Below are positions 63,286 through 64,000 of a DNA stretch of 64,000 nt, one piece after another. Positions within the stretch are counted from its first letter, which is position 1. Every line of letters begins with the position of its first letter. A model generated the notes under the pieces. The model saw nothing but the letters and a program-made list of their open reading frames with translations. It was not told the DNA's origin and did no database searches. The position numbers were made by a program, and so were the translations under genes. Source of the stretch: Saccoglossus kowalevskii (taxonomy: Eukaryota; Hemichordata; Enteropneusta; Harrimaniidae); the NCBI RefSeq assembly GCF_000003605.2, contig NW_003155237.1, positions 143,591-207,590 of the forward strand, read 5' to 3'.

Positions 63286-63300
63286 GTAGGTGTTACTTAA

Positions 63301-64000
63301 AGGGAAAGTCAAGCCAAACAACACAATGACCCCCAAGAAAAAGCTCCACAAATGTAGGAGAATGCAATTTACAGTTTTTTTATATCACTTTTCATTCTCT
63401 AGATATTCAACATTTCATCAGTATTATGTTGTCAGCCATCTTGATTCTCAAGCAAAGGATCATGGGTAAAGTATGACATCACAGAGTCTGTTGTAAGAAA
63501 TTGAGAGAATGATTTCATCTATAACATGGGAATTACTGATGCGAATTAGTTCAAATTTTCGTTATGCATATAAATCTTGTATATGATTATAGTAATGTAA
63601 ATTAGAATGTTACAAATACACATGAAGTAAAGATATTGCCAAAAACTTTAAAAAAATAAAAATCGTTATTTTCGTTGTAAAATATAGAATGACACTTTTT
63701 TGTCCACTTTTTATGATCAACAAGTAATATGACACCTATATAACCTACTCACATCGGTAAATTGTATACAATATAAGGAAATTTGAGCATTTGGTAGATA
63801 AACATAAAAATAAATATTTTCAGTTCTGTTTCCATGACAACTATTTTATAAGCATGTTTGGCACCAGTACATGTATGCTACCCTGTTCTAAACTTTCAGC
63901 CAATTTAAAGTTCAACTTTTGAAGTTATAGATGAAATCATTTTCTCAATTTCTGACAACAGACTCTATGATGTCATACTTTACCCACAATTCTTTGCTGA
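63301..64000. mobile_element. Large foldback/TIR element, right arm cut by window end
   Basis: 63,447-63,525 and 63,924-64,000 are near-perfect inverted copies (GGGTAAAGTATGACATCACA against TATGATGTCATACTTTACCC, and GATTTCATCTATAAC against GTTATAGATGAAATC). Sequence from about 63,301 (AGGGAAAGTCAAGCCAAAC) is probably the outer part of the left arm. The spacer of about 400 bp is non-coding. Confidence 0.75.

Overview
This is animal genomic DNA holding the 5' half of one giant plus-strand gene, an ortholog of nesprin-1 (SYNE1; invertebrates usually carry one gene equivalent to vertebrate SYNE1 and SYNE2). Fifty-eight coding exons were read by eye between 10,989 and 63,285. They are joined by GT-AG introns, plus one clear GC-AG intron, in a consistent reading frame. 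Together they give about 12.9 kb of coding sequence (about 4,300 residues). The gene continues past the right edge, so the C-terminal spectrin repeats, transmembrane segment and KASH peptide are not in the window. No convincing gene was seen on the minus strand.

The DNA is AT-rich, CpG-poor and full of introns of about 0.1-4 kb, with short non-autonomous transposons and tRNA-derived SINEs. Intron-exon colinearity with vertebrate nesprin is strong. This fits an invertebrate, perhaps a marine deuterostome such as a hemichordate or cephalochordate, but the species cannot be fixed from this sequence.

Layout: 1-10,988 is upstream and first-intron territory with two candidate first coding exons (3,907 and 8,843), both ending in the phase the first certain exon needs. 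10,989-22,939 encodes the paired calponin-homology actin-binding domain. 23,754-34,423 encodes the first nesprin-type helical repeats and aligns almost block by block with human nesprin-1. 35,265-41,833 encodes further spectrin repeats. From 42,204 to the right edge the gene becomes a regular tandem array. Each unit is three phase-0 exons of about 327, 156 and 165 nt (109 + 52 + 55 residues, two spectrin repeats), and the unit is repeated about nine times before the window ends.

Points of interest: an apparent one-base frameshift in exon 14; a likely GC-AG cassette exon and a 36-nt microexon; a CpG-dense island with an exact TCTCGCGAGA element deep in intron 44 that may be an internal promoter for short isoforms; a 55-bp perfect duplication containing a start codon; a SINE nested in an inverted-repeat element; several families of small TIR elements; two minisatellites; and a 954-bp assembly gap that falls inside an intron.
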